NCBI GenBank assembly: GCA_948470475.1
Contig: OX419347.1
Span: 3,325,572 to 3,389,571 of the forward strand
Source of the DNA: Galaxea fascicularis
Taxonomy: Eukaryota; Cnidaria; Anthozoa; Scleractinia; Euphylliidae
Length of the DNA stretch: 64,000 bases
Direction: 5' to 3'
Part shown: piece after piece, positions 21,692 through 32,074 of the stretch
Position numbering within the stretch: position 1 is the stretch's first letter
Layout of the letters: the number at the start of each line of letters is the position of its first letter
The notes under the pieces: generated by a model
The model's input: only the letters and a program-made list of their open reading frames with translations
Told to the model about the DNA's origin: nothing
Database searches by the model: none
Translations under genes and position numbers: made by a program

Positions 21692-22103
21692 GGGCCCGCA
21701 CGCACTAGGATGAAAAGACTTGTCTGGCTGTGACAAAAATCTCGATAAATGTCTCCACCAAATTTTGAATGTGCTAATCACTTACGCACTTAAAAACACC
21801 AAAACACTTGATAACCACAAGTGCAGGCTTCTGCTGAATGTATAGACTCTAAAAAGCGAGATCAAATTTCCTTGATTGACACTGATTTTCAGCCATTTTA
21901 ATGCCTGCAAATTGTAAAATCTCACAGTTTTTACGCTTGACAAAAATTTGTCCTGCTCTGAGGCAGGACGACGGCGCTTCTGAAGTTTGGTACGGCTTGA
22001 CAAAATTTTGGTAGGACGAAAAACGCCGTTCGCACTTGCAGAACGAAACCGATAACAGATATTTTTGCAAATAAACAAAAATTCGCCTATTGCGTACGGG
22101 CCC
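21692..22103. mobile_element. Harbinger-like MITE with TTA target duplication
   Basis: The ends are GGGCCCGCACGCA and TGCGTACGGGCCC, flanked on both sides by TTA (21689-21691 and 22104-22106), the 3-bp duplication typical of PIF/Harbinger elements. The 412-bp interior has no credible transposase. Confidence 0.7.
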
Positions 22104-22856
22104 TTACTCTGATGTCACGAACAAGATCATGTCGTGACAACCAACTCTTGGTAAATATGGCTTTGTAACTCTCAGGCTGGGTATGTTACTATGTTCTTAA
22201 AATTTGGGTTAATCTCAGCCTCTACGTTCTTATAAAAAAATTAAGGTTCTAAAAAAGAGAGTGTACTTTCGGCGCGAAAAAATTATCCACCACTCGATGG
22301 AAATAGAAGTTGAAAAAAAAAGTGTTCCTCGCAGTGGGAATACTTCTCAGTTGAATTTGCTAAGATGCGATAACAACCCGAACTCATCTCGAACATAGTT
22401 CGACTCCGAGACTCATACTTAGTTCTCCTCGGTTGTCTTTTTGATCAATGGGATCAAGGTACAGTCAGACCAAGGACATTATTCTTTGGTGATTATTTCC
22501 TCTATTTTCAGCCCTGTGTGCGCGATCGTGTACTCACATTCGGGTCACATTGTAAGGAGAAATTATATGCTGGTCACTGTTAGGGTTGAAAGGGTCAAAC
22601 AGACGAGTTTTGCCGAGTCAGGATAGTCTTATCGCACAACGGAGGACAGATGAGGCTTCAGTATTATCGTGTCCTTTATTAAAGCATCATGCTACACTCA
22701 GCTAGAAAAATTATTTTGATTATAGCAATAATAACAATCGTCGTTTGATTATCTAAAGTTGGAACTCCTTTTAGGTTAAACTGTGGCATTCAATGACGCA
22801 TGTTTTAGAAACAAACGTTTAAATACGCAGTCATCGGATCAATGTCGGTCTAGTAT

Positions 22857-22960
22857 CAGAGCAACTACACACCCCTAACCCAACATTAACACTAACTTAT
22901 TAACTTATTATAACTTGTTGGGTTAGGGGAAGGGTGGGTGCGCAGTTGCCCAGATACAGG
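22857..22960. repeat. Small inverted repeat (ACCCCTAACCCAAC / TTGGGTTAGGGG)
   Basis: The C-rich left end and G-rich right end are inverse copies about 60 bp apart, with a TTAACTTATTA direct repeat between them. It is a probable MITE remnant in the 3' flank of BH3 copy B. Confidence 0.5.
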
Positions 22961-23224
22961 AGCCCTTGAACTGCATCAATGCTGTCCGAGTTGACGGTGA
23001 CACCATGCTTTCTTCACGTGTTCACGTACGCAATCACATCTCCAATACTACGCTTAGCGGCAAAGTTGAAGGTCACGAGAAGACACAAATCACGTATAAT
23101 CATCTATATCAGGTGTTCAGAATTTAACCTCTTTTTGAACAAACGTTTAATGAATGGTAGATTGTTGATTCCAGTCATTTTTCACGAGTTCCCCACATGT
23201 CCAACGTTACTCTCAGTTCCATCA

Positions 23225-23437
23225 TTACAGGCATATGACATATTGCAGATAAATGCGCTTGTTATTGTATTCATGGACGGTTTCCAAATGAAGCCTGCTG
23301 TTTAAACGTGTATCGAGAGCGTCTCCAATGACACGCAGCTCTCTTGCAACCTGTTCACACCTTTTGCGCATGTCTTGGGTAAACTGGTCTTGTTGCCTTG
23401 CTGTGTTTACTATTCCACGAGTATCCTTGGCAGACAT
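23225..23437 (-). CDS. BH3-only-like protein, copy B (70 aa, tail lost)
   Basis: The acceptor CAACAG puts the exon start at 23461, with ATG at 23437 and TAA at 23225. The BH3 core VARELRVIGDAL has h1-h4 at V30, L34, I37 and L41, with G38-D39. It is identical to copy A across residues ARELRVIGDAL and across the preceding RKRCEQ. Where copy A continues CLKIIKG, copy B has CL and then a stop, so the hydrophobic tail is missing. It may be soluble or decaying. The exon context (CTTCAATATG) and the 5' noncoding exon ending at 24496 match copies A and C. A minus-strand AATAAA at 22681-22676 is a possible polyadenylation signal. Confidence 0.7.
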   Translation of the reverse strand: MSAKDTRGIVNTARQQDQFTQDMRKRCEQVARELRVIGDALDTRLNSRLHLETVHEYNNKRIYLQYVICL

Positions 23438-24495
23438 ATTGAAGTTGGTTCTTTTTCGTTTCTGTTGAAGAAAGACTTACACGTCAGTGCACATTCAAGA
23501 AAGAGTTTTCTTTTAATATTCACCCTTAAAAATGGTGGATTCCACTTCTCCCGTTTATCAGCATGCGAGTTAATGTAGTTAGAACTGGACGTGGCTGAAA
23601 CTAAATGGATTGCTTTGAGCTCACACCTGCGGGCTCTCACTGGTTCACTTTATCACGAGACTCCCATGACTCAGTGAAAGAGCCTAAAATTTTCTTAGTT
23701 AGCTCAGATTTATTCTCGGCTTACCAAGCAAACAAAAAACGGCTCGAAAACAACAGTACGATTTAGGAAGGCATATACCTTTGGAATTTAGCTCTTGAGC
23801 GCTGTTTGACATTAGAACAAATGGCTACGAAAAGCATAAGGAGCTAGTGCGACCAAACAGTGTTTCCTTCTCAGTTACCTTCACAAAACAAATTAAACCA
23901 GATGAGAAAAGATAACATAAGAAAAAGAGAGGATTTAAGTTTAAGACTGGGTTGTTTTGACTCTTAATAAATATTGAGGCTCAATTTAAAATAGTGGTCT
24001 ACTTTGATTTCCGATTCATCAGGAAGTAGAAGAAGGCTCGACTGTCTTCGCTAATTAGCTCAACTTTCGTTAGTTCTTGGCTTATGGGTAAAATTCCGTT
24101 TAGTCGTACAAAGTTAGCCATATGTCGTCAACGTTGTAAAGACATCTCTTGAGACGCGAAGAGGATGCGTACGCGTACGCCGCGGATGTTTTTCCGTCAA
24201 CAATAACTGTAAATAAAGTGCCTAAGTGCTTTTTACAATAGTTCCTCTCGACCTATTAAGTGTTCAGTCAAGAAGAACCAGTAAGGAGGTGAATGGCAAA
24301 AGTCGGAGCCACGTTTAGAAGTTCTTGGCTCTGATGAAATCCAGTCTTGGGCGGTGAAGTTTGATTAGATTCAATTAGTGATAACTTAATATTATATCGG
24401 TATTCTAGAGGAAATCCCTCGATGAGCAAAGTATTCGTATAAACATTTGCACAGTTTGAAATTAATTAAGTGGTTTTTAGTAAAAACAATCTCAC

Positions 24496-24589
24496 CTTTT
24501 TTTTCCTGCTTTTTGTTTCAACACAGCTCGAACGTCTGTCTGGTGTGTGGTTTTCTTTCAGTCAAAAGATCAAGTCACGTTATTTTATA
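24496..24589 (-). promoter_or_regulatory. Promoter and 5' noncoding exon of BH3 copy B
   Basis: The minus-strand box TATAAAATA (24589-24581) is preceded by GGTCATGTATTGGCCT and followed by an exon end AAAAG|GTGAGATT at 24496/24495. The layout is the same as at copy A. Confidence 0.5.
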
Positions 24590-24749
24590 AAAACAAAGAG
24601 GCCAATACATGACCTTGATAATCAACGCGTGCCAAGGTCACTGGCGTCATTAAGAAACAATTAATACAAACGAAGTACCCTAAGTTCTGACTGCAGCCAC
24701 TTGCTTACTCAAGCTTCCTTGTTTACTGAAATAGAAACACTTTAGGTTG

Positions 24750-27200
24750 GGACCAAACCCTTAAGGTTACGTAGAATGACATTGGGGGAGAGTATTAAAG
24801 AGGAAATTCCGAGTAGAGGAAAGTTCGGAAAATTCTCGGTAATTCCAACGATTAGTTCCTGTCACACAAATCGAGAACCAATTTCAACTTTGTTTTAAAT
24901 TAATTTAAGTGCCACGTACTACATAATGATTTATAATGTATGAAGTAAATCACGCTGAAAACTTCGATACTGTCATAAAAGTTTGTAAACTTCTCTCCAC
25001 TTTTTGCACTTGCTTACCATTACTATAGCTGTTTACACTAAGTATGATTTGTTTATTTATTCCCTTGAGTTCTACTGTACTTGATCCACAATCCCAAATG
25101 GATGAAGAGTCCAAAAGGTATTTTGTTCCTCAATCCATGTAGGCAGTTTGTTGTTTTGACTTTCCGCAGCCATTACGTTTTGAAAAAAATACTAATATAA
25201 GCCGTTATTACTCTAATAAAAGCCGAGATTGTATATTCTTAAAAGAACCGAAGACCCGGTCTATTTGCCAAAGAGTTCTTTCGACGACATTTAGTTGAAA
25301 TCAGTTCTTACAAGTTTACTGCAAGTTTCTCAAGTTGTTAATACTTCCAGTAGAATCTTAATTACGTCTTTGGTAAGTTAATCAGGATGGGACCAATTAC
25401 ATTCATCCCCCGTATCTTTCCAAAAATTTCTCCTTTCGCAATTTCCGTTAACACTGGTTAATTGGCTATAAAAAGATTGACCTCTTTTTTTCTGCGTATA
25501 CCAGCAGTTTTCGTATGCTATTAATACAGCAGACATGGACCTTAAATCATACTCGTTCCACGTGAGAAGTGCTATTCAGACACCCAAATAATCCCCTGCC
25601 GTAAATAACAGTCAAGTTGGTCCGCAATTTATCCCTTACTGCAAATTAACTTCAAGTTGGACGGCAGGATGAACCAACGGGTCGCAGTGATGATAACTCA
25701 AAAATCATCGCCTCCACAAACACGAGAGAAGGGAAGTAGAAATGAGTCTGAAACCTGAACAGCGCACTTAAAGTTGTTATGAAGTTTTTATTTATCTCAA
25801 TAGCGGAAGAAATTTTAAGATGACTTTTAAGTGCATGCTAAATAAACAACACATATTTTTACCTAATACATAATCACTGGGGATCTTCCTTGAAAAGGTC
25901 AGTAGAGCCTACCACAGGAACCCAGGGTTGAATTTAGTAATTGCAATTACAGTGATGGATGAATAAGTCTAATTAAATGATTGCTTTAAAATCATTGTTA
26001 AGCCTAATGTCTCACCAATTAATTTCGTGATACGTTTTACCAACAGTGCTAAAAGGCCTATAAAAAGTTAATGGTCCAATCAAGAAAAATTTACCAGAAA
26101 ATATATTTCTAAAAGGGAAACAAATTCAACCTCAACCCAATCATGTCATGGCATAACATAAAATAACCAATTTGACCCAAATCGAAAATCTTGTCTGAAA
26201 ATGAAAACTAGTATCACAAGTACACTGACAAACATGAAGCAGTATCAAGCTGGTATACTGACACAAGCAAATGTAAACTAATTAAATATTTCTCGAAAGG
26301 TTTCATAACACTGAAATCTAGAATACCTCAACACCTTTTTAAAAGAGATATACTTAATATATACTGTCATTGACCCTCGCACGCAGCGTTTGACTCATAA
26401 TACCCCGCTCCACGCGCTAAAAATGATTGTGGGCACCCTGTGATTTCCACGAGTTGTCTGCTATCTAGCGAAGCTGTTATTTCTGTCCGCACTCAATTGT
26501 CTTGATCACCCCTATTTTAGGACTAGATTGTATAGGCTTTCAGCACAATACAAAATGCTACAGTCAGATACGCATGAGTTGAATGCTTTGCAAGTTTGCT
26601 CTTCGACAGTACAAGGCTACCGTTAAGATAGTTGCGCTTTGTTTAAAAATGTAGACACTATTTCCGGCTTCCTCGTGTTTTGTATGAATTCAAAAACCGG
26701 ATAGCCGCAGTGATGTCATGGCTATCAGGAGTGTTGGTCAAGTGCAGCGTTTTTCGAATACGTGACTCGTACCTGGCAAACGGCCACGTGTGAAGACGGT
26801 GACCTATCGATCAACAGTCTAATAGACATGCGTAGTATCCTAGCAACGACAATTCCATTGGTTGCCATTAGAAACAGTACAAATCTTTTGTAACTGAGGC
26901 GTGATGAAATAAGAAATTTCAGTTCACATTTTATGCGAACTTAATATATTAATTTAACTCATCGTTCTTAACAATATTATATTCCGTTGTTAATTAGTAT
27001 AACTGTATCTCCTTCAATCGTTTCCTTTTTTCCACACTGAATTTCTTGGACATACAGTTGTGGCAGAGTTTTTCATCTGTTAGATATATACTTGAAAATT
27101 CACATTTAGCTGTTCTAGGTTTAAAAATACTCATGCGTGTTTCGCATATTCTTTGCCATTTTTGAGAGCGTTGTTAATCAACCCATTAGTTTTCAGTTCT
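24750..27200. other. Gene-poor spacer between BH3 copies B and C
   Basis: AT-rich sequence without a credible coding exon, tRNA or intact transposon. It includes upstream flank of copy B and downstream flank of copy C. I see no clear polyadenylation signal close to copy C. Confidence 0.5.
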
Positions 27201-27211
27201 GGTGTTTCAGC

Positions 27212-27496
27212 TCACGAGATCTTGGCGGAGTGCAGAATCAAAATAAACCATTTCTGAAGTAAAAGTTCTTTGATAATAACCCAGCTAGAGACGTTTTCCA
27301 GGTTGACTCTGTGGTTATTTTCGTGCTGAGCTTGTTCCATGCGTAGAGCGCGTTGAGGGTGGAAGCGAGATTCGAGAGCGTCACCAACAGTACGCAACTG
27401 TATTGCAACGTGTCCACATTGCAAACTCATGTCTTGGGGAGGCTGGTTCTGTTGTTTTGATTTGCTTGTCCTGTCAGATGCGTCTTTGGACATCAT
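27212..27496 (-). CDS. BH3-only-like protein, copy C (94 aa, long hydrophobic tail)
   Basis: The acceptor ATTTACAG puts the exon start at 27520, tandem ATGs are at 27496 and 27493, and the stop is at 27212. The BH3 core VAIQLRTVGDAL keeps h1-h4 (V30, L34, V37, L41) and G38-D39. It has lost the R-E pair of copies A and B, so it is the most diverged copy. Residues 70-88 (SWVIIKELLLQKWFILILH) form a hydrophobic C-terminal stretch consistent with a tail anchor, as in many BH3-only proteins. The 5' noncoding exon ends at 28129 (AAAAAG|GTGAGTTT), only 0.6 kb upstream. The noncoding leader just before the ATG aligns with copies A and B, supporting tandem duplication rather than chance. Confidence 0.65.
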   Translation of the reverse strand: MMSKDASDRTSKSKQQNQPPQDMSLQCGHVAIQLRTVGDALESRFHPQRALRMEQAQHENNHRVNLENVSSWVIIKELLLQKWFILILHSAKIS

Positions 27497-28360
27497 GTTG
27501 AAGCTCGTTTCTTTGTTTCTCTGTAAATAAATGACTCGCACCTCAGAGTAGTTTCAGCAAGAGTTATTTTCTAGCATATATATATATATTCTGTAACTCT
27601 CGTCTGAACAACGTGCTTGAATTAACGCACCAGCCAAATCACGTCATGTGACTCTCACGCTGACTCAAGACCTTGAACTCTTTGTCATCTGTTCTTTATA
27701 GCGATAACAACCTGCTAAAATCTCTCCTGATTTTGCGACACAAAACAGTTTTTTAGAGCAAAATGGCTAGTGAACCATAACCCAAGACGTGGCATATTAC
27801 TTTATAGCTGCTTCTAGATAGTAAGTGACTACCCGTGAGACTCGCGAAAGTTTTCAAAACATTCGGCGTTTCTTCGGTCGCTTTGCCGAGCGCGGGAAAT
27901 AACTTAAGTGCTTCAAAAATGTCACGAGGTACTAATATGCTTTTGATTGGATACCCAACCCTCGCGAAATAAATGATGTTTCTGATGTTAGAATTTCGAT
28001 TTTACCTGACCTACCGGGTCTTCTTCTCACACAAGCCCAAAGACAGGTTTTCTTTGTCTTAACTCAACTTTTCGCGTTCAACGAAAAACTGAAAAAATAA
28101 CTATCTTTTAGTTGCATACTAAACTCACCTTTTTGTTTTTCAGTTGAAATACAGTTAAAAAGTTTTTCAGGAGAGCAGCTTCTCTGAAGTCGTTGCGTGC
28201 ATTTAGCAAAATGGTGATTGTCTAAGCAAACCGTGGTAATTATTTAACGACACCGACAGGGTGCCAAGGTCGCGACGTCATTCACTAAGAATCATCTCGA
28301 ATCTGAAGCAACTTCCTGTTTGCGGTTGCGGATTACTTGTCTTTGAGGACAAACCCTAAA

Positions 28361-28475
28361 CAATGGAGCTACTGAGCAGTACCTTCCTGTGGTGCTGTTT
28401 ATTATGCTGGTACAAGGGGTGGTTCTACGTTTTGAGTCTGTGGATGAAATCCTAAAGTATGAGCAGTACGTGACT
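28361..28475 (-). repeat. 106-bp tandem repeat family, block 3 (inverted)
   Basis: One good monomer in reverse orientation (GTGGTGCTGTTTATTATGCT, GTTTTGAGTCTGTGGATGAA), followed to about 28600 by a weak second copy. It lies upstream of the 5' exon of BH3 copy C. Confidence 0.75.
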
Positions 28476-29807
28476 TTCTTGTGTCAGTTGTTTCGTACTT
28501 AATTTTGAGTCCAGAAAACGCCGATCCTAACATTTGACAATTCAAATGTGAAATCAACTTAACAGTGACTTTTGAACAGTATTTTCTTGTGATGTTGTTT
28601 ATCAATCCATGTATCGCTGATCTATGTCGCTGAAAATCAGAAGTAAAAATCATTTTGGGCGCACCTCAAAACACACATTGCCTGTTGTGCCATATCGTGC
28701 ATGTTTGTCTGCCGAAGCACAACAAATATTTGTATGCACGTCAAAACAAGTCGACAGACTTGTTTCACGTCATTACAAAGTGCCGCCCATTTAACAACTT
28801 TCAAACCGGAACTCTCAGTCAACGCGAGAAGCTTTTAACTAGGTAGCGAGCCAGCTCAGCCTGTTTAGTTGAGGAGAGTTTTCGTGATGTTTTAGGATAC
28901 TCGATTTTCGCGAGTGGTGTTTGAGGAACCGGCGTTGTCTTAATTAAAAAGCCAAAAATTGAGTAAATAAACTTCAATTCCTTTTCAATCAGGAACGCAC
29001 GAAAGTTCCGGGCTATCTACAAATTTGCAAACGGCAGACATAAAATAATTCATCGGTGGCTAAAATGATGGACACACAAAATATATTGAGGATTTTTGGC
29101 ATAAAATAACATTTCAAACAGATGAATTTGTGTCTGAAATAATGTTTACATCACTAAAATCCGTTAGCAAAGAAGAAATGGGACCCTAAGTAATTTTCAC
29201 CTTCTCTAGTTGAATTGCGTAATTATCTTTACGGATGCCAAACGTTCAGCTAATTTTTCAAGTTGCTCAGTGGACTAAAAAATAAAAATAGCGTGAGAAA
29301 GGCCTTTAAAACGTATGACGAGTTGTGACAAATGTTTTCCTCTGTTTGTCAACAACTAGCAACGAAACAAAAACGCGAAAAAGGCACAAAAAAAAAAAAC
29401 CCGTAGACACTGACTAGAAACGTTTACCAGTTGAATGTTGCTTTGCGTTAGTGTTTTTGCCAAGTTGTTTGCCAAATTAATACTGGAAACTGAAACCTGG
29501 CTTATTTTCCACTTTCTGTTTACCATAGCTCCAAAGTTGCGGTTGACAGCTTAAAAGATGTCTATGAATAATTTCTTTAACTCCCTCTGTCCGCCATTTT
29601 GTGAACGTGATATTATGTATAATTAAAGTTGCGTTTATTTGGTTTACAGTTCAACACCTGCTGGTGTCACATTGTCTTCTTTGTTTCATCTCGACCTTGA
29701 CTTAAAAAATTGGGGTAGCCCCGGGTTAAACCTCCTGTCAAGAATTTAAAACAAGTCGCCGCCACCATGTTCATTTTCATATTGTCATGCAAATTAGCCA
29801 TGTGGGG

Positions 29808-30134
29808 TAAGGCCCGATTCGGACGCCGTACTTTATCCGAGCCGAACTTAATTCGAACTTGGACCAATCCGAAATAAAAAGAGGACGCCTTTCCATTCAA
29901 ACACCGAAATTAATCACCCAAACTTAATTCAGAAAGCTCTGTTATTGAAACTGCTTACAAAATACATTATCATGATTTATGCGTTATGTTAAAAATGGAA
30001 AGTTCAACGTCCGAATCAAATCCGTTCCAAACTCGAAATTCCAGGCCAAGCTAGGTGGAAGAACGCCTGGGCCATTCCTTAATTCAATGCATTAGGTTCG
30101 GCTCTTGAAAAGTACGACGTTTGAATCGGGCTTT
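29808..30134. repeat. MITE with AAGGCCCGATTC / GAATCGGGCTTT ends
   Basis: The left end AAGGCCCGATTCGGACGCCG and the right end ACGACGTTTGAATCGGGCTT are imperfect inverses. Inner parts (GAGCCGAACTTAATTC and AATTCAATGCATTAGGTTCG) also mirror each other. It is 327 bp with no ORF. Confidence 0.6.
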
Positions 30135-30936
30135 GCGCGGTATGAAAAAGACTGAACTACTGCGAACAACAGAACAAATACTGAAGGAAAGAACAAACCC
30201 TGTATAATCAGCTTTCTCAAAGCGGACATCTCCCCAAGACCAACACAGCTGGTCGAAATCCACTTGTTTTCCTGTAACTTAACATTACCCAAGCATTCAA
30301 ACGAGGTTCATGACTAAGTGAGAATACTGAGCAGAGATTAGCACGTGCTATTGAAATCCAGAATAAACTTGGGATCAATCAAGCATTTCTCAGATAAACC
30401 AATTCTTCAATCTTTACAAATAAATGACGGTAATATAAAACCGATCTTTTACGCAGGTTCAGTCTTTATTGTATCACAGAAATAAAGTGAACAGTCACCC
30501 CTAAATTTCTTTTCAGTCCCCAGTTGCTGTTTGCGAGATCTGTTTTTGTATGTAGTCACAAACCGCACAACTATATATTTGAATGTGGGGCTACAGGTCC
30601 TTTAAAACTTAAGGGTGGATATCCCTCTGATGGCCGATACCGACTCTACGACTTTGGCTTTAATGTAACTTCCGCAGCGTGCGAATGCAAACATTGTTTT
30701 TCACTCTCATCATTTCCTCGGTCTGATTGTCGCAGGCTTTTAACAAAAGTTGTTACAAACTCCCACGACATTTTCAGTGTGCGCGTGACCAGTTGTACAG
30801 TTAATCGTCGTCAGCAATTTGCACCACTTGTATTACTGCGTCATTGAATAAGGCAAGCCTTAGAATTTGAACTAAACAAATGCTCACTATTTCTTATCAC
30901 AGGCGTGTCGTCATCTTGTCCAATATTAGACTGCGA

Positions 30937-31017
30937 GCAGTCCCTCTTTCTTACGATCGCGATTTGGCGTTAGCTCACAAGATCTTCGATCGTAGGAAAG
31001 AGGGATTACTAGCAGTC
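30937..31017. repeat. Short inverted repeat
   Basis: GCAGTCCCTCTTTCTTACG is mirrored by CGTAGGAAAGAGGGATTAC across a 27-bp centre. It is a probable small foldback element. Confidence 0.65.
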
Positions 31018-31351
31018 CAGTCACATATAACAAAGGCGTGCCATCAACTCTTATATAAGCAAAATTCCAAACGCCCGGACTCTCGTCTTCTAAGATGACA
31101 CGTTTTACAATTGTCAGGAAATCTTGTTGCTCTTGAGCTCGTAGGCGGTAAGGCACAGTGAAACAACTTCTACCGTTTGCTACGTTCCTCTTTTATTCAC
31201 ATTTTATTGAACACTAACGTATTACAATTTCAACTTGGTTATAAATAAATTCGCTGAGAAATGGTTCCAGCCATCTCAACTTTACTGTGAATGTTGATTT
31301 GAACCTAAAGGGAAAACAATACATCATAACTTTTTTCTGTGAGAAGTATAG

Positions 31352-31522
31352 ACCCTATGCAAAAATGACTGTCTTTAAATTATTCTTTCGTTCATAATAG
31401 CCCAACTAACCTCGCTCGGGATAACAAATTCTTTAGAATTTTTGTCTCAAAAACGAGGTTAGTTGGGCTACTTTGAATATGAACAAAAGAATAATTTAAA
31501 GGCAGCCATTTTTGCATAGGGT
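31352..31522. repeat. 171-bp foldback MITE
   Basis: ACCCTATGCAAAAATG at the left and CATTTTTGCATAGGGT at the right are exact inverses. The inner AGCCCAACTAACCTCG / CGAGGTTAGTTGGGCT pair continues the hairpin. Confidence 0.85.
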
Positions 31523-32074
31523 TTATAACAAGTAGCCCCGTGTTTGTTTTACAGATAATAACCTAACTGAAACACGCGAACGCGCGTGAAATTTACCTTC
31601 GCGTGCCGTGCGTGAAGGCTACACGCAGTCCCAAATGGCAGAGTATTCAACAAATGTTTATGTTACAGTTAAATATATTACCTCCTCTTGATTTGTGACG
31701 TCTGATTACAGATGTCTTGATTGTCTTGGATGCCTGATTTGCTAAGAAATTTCTGAGTCACTGGATGAACTATAATCCAACCGTAAAACACTATGACAAA
31801 TAGAGCAAATACTATATTAGTAATCTTTATTGACCCCCTTTAATCTATGATTTAGAAACTTTAAAAAAATAAATGAATTAACATCAAGTGACATAGAACT
31901 ATAAAAGTATTGATCTCTTTTATAATCTCAGTCATAATAGAAATGTCCAGAAGACCAGTATATTTTGTGAAATATGTCCCTATGCGTCTCTCTACTTGAC
32001 ACCATCCTGTATCTTAATTTACTAGGCATTCAAATGAAGGAGCTCACTTTAAAAAAGGTATCAATGAAGTTTAG

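Larger units (their letters stand above)
28480..31350. other. Repeat-rich spacer
   Basis: No coding exon with motif or splice support. It contains the inverted-repeat elements listed separately at 29808-30134 and 30937-31017. A 108-codon frame at 30524-30847 has no family resemblance. Confidence 0.5.

Noticed and set aside
30524..30847. 107-aa plus-strand ORF
   Set aside because: No family resemblance, no splice context, and it is surrounded by repeats.
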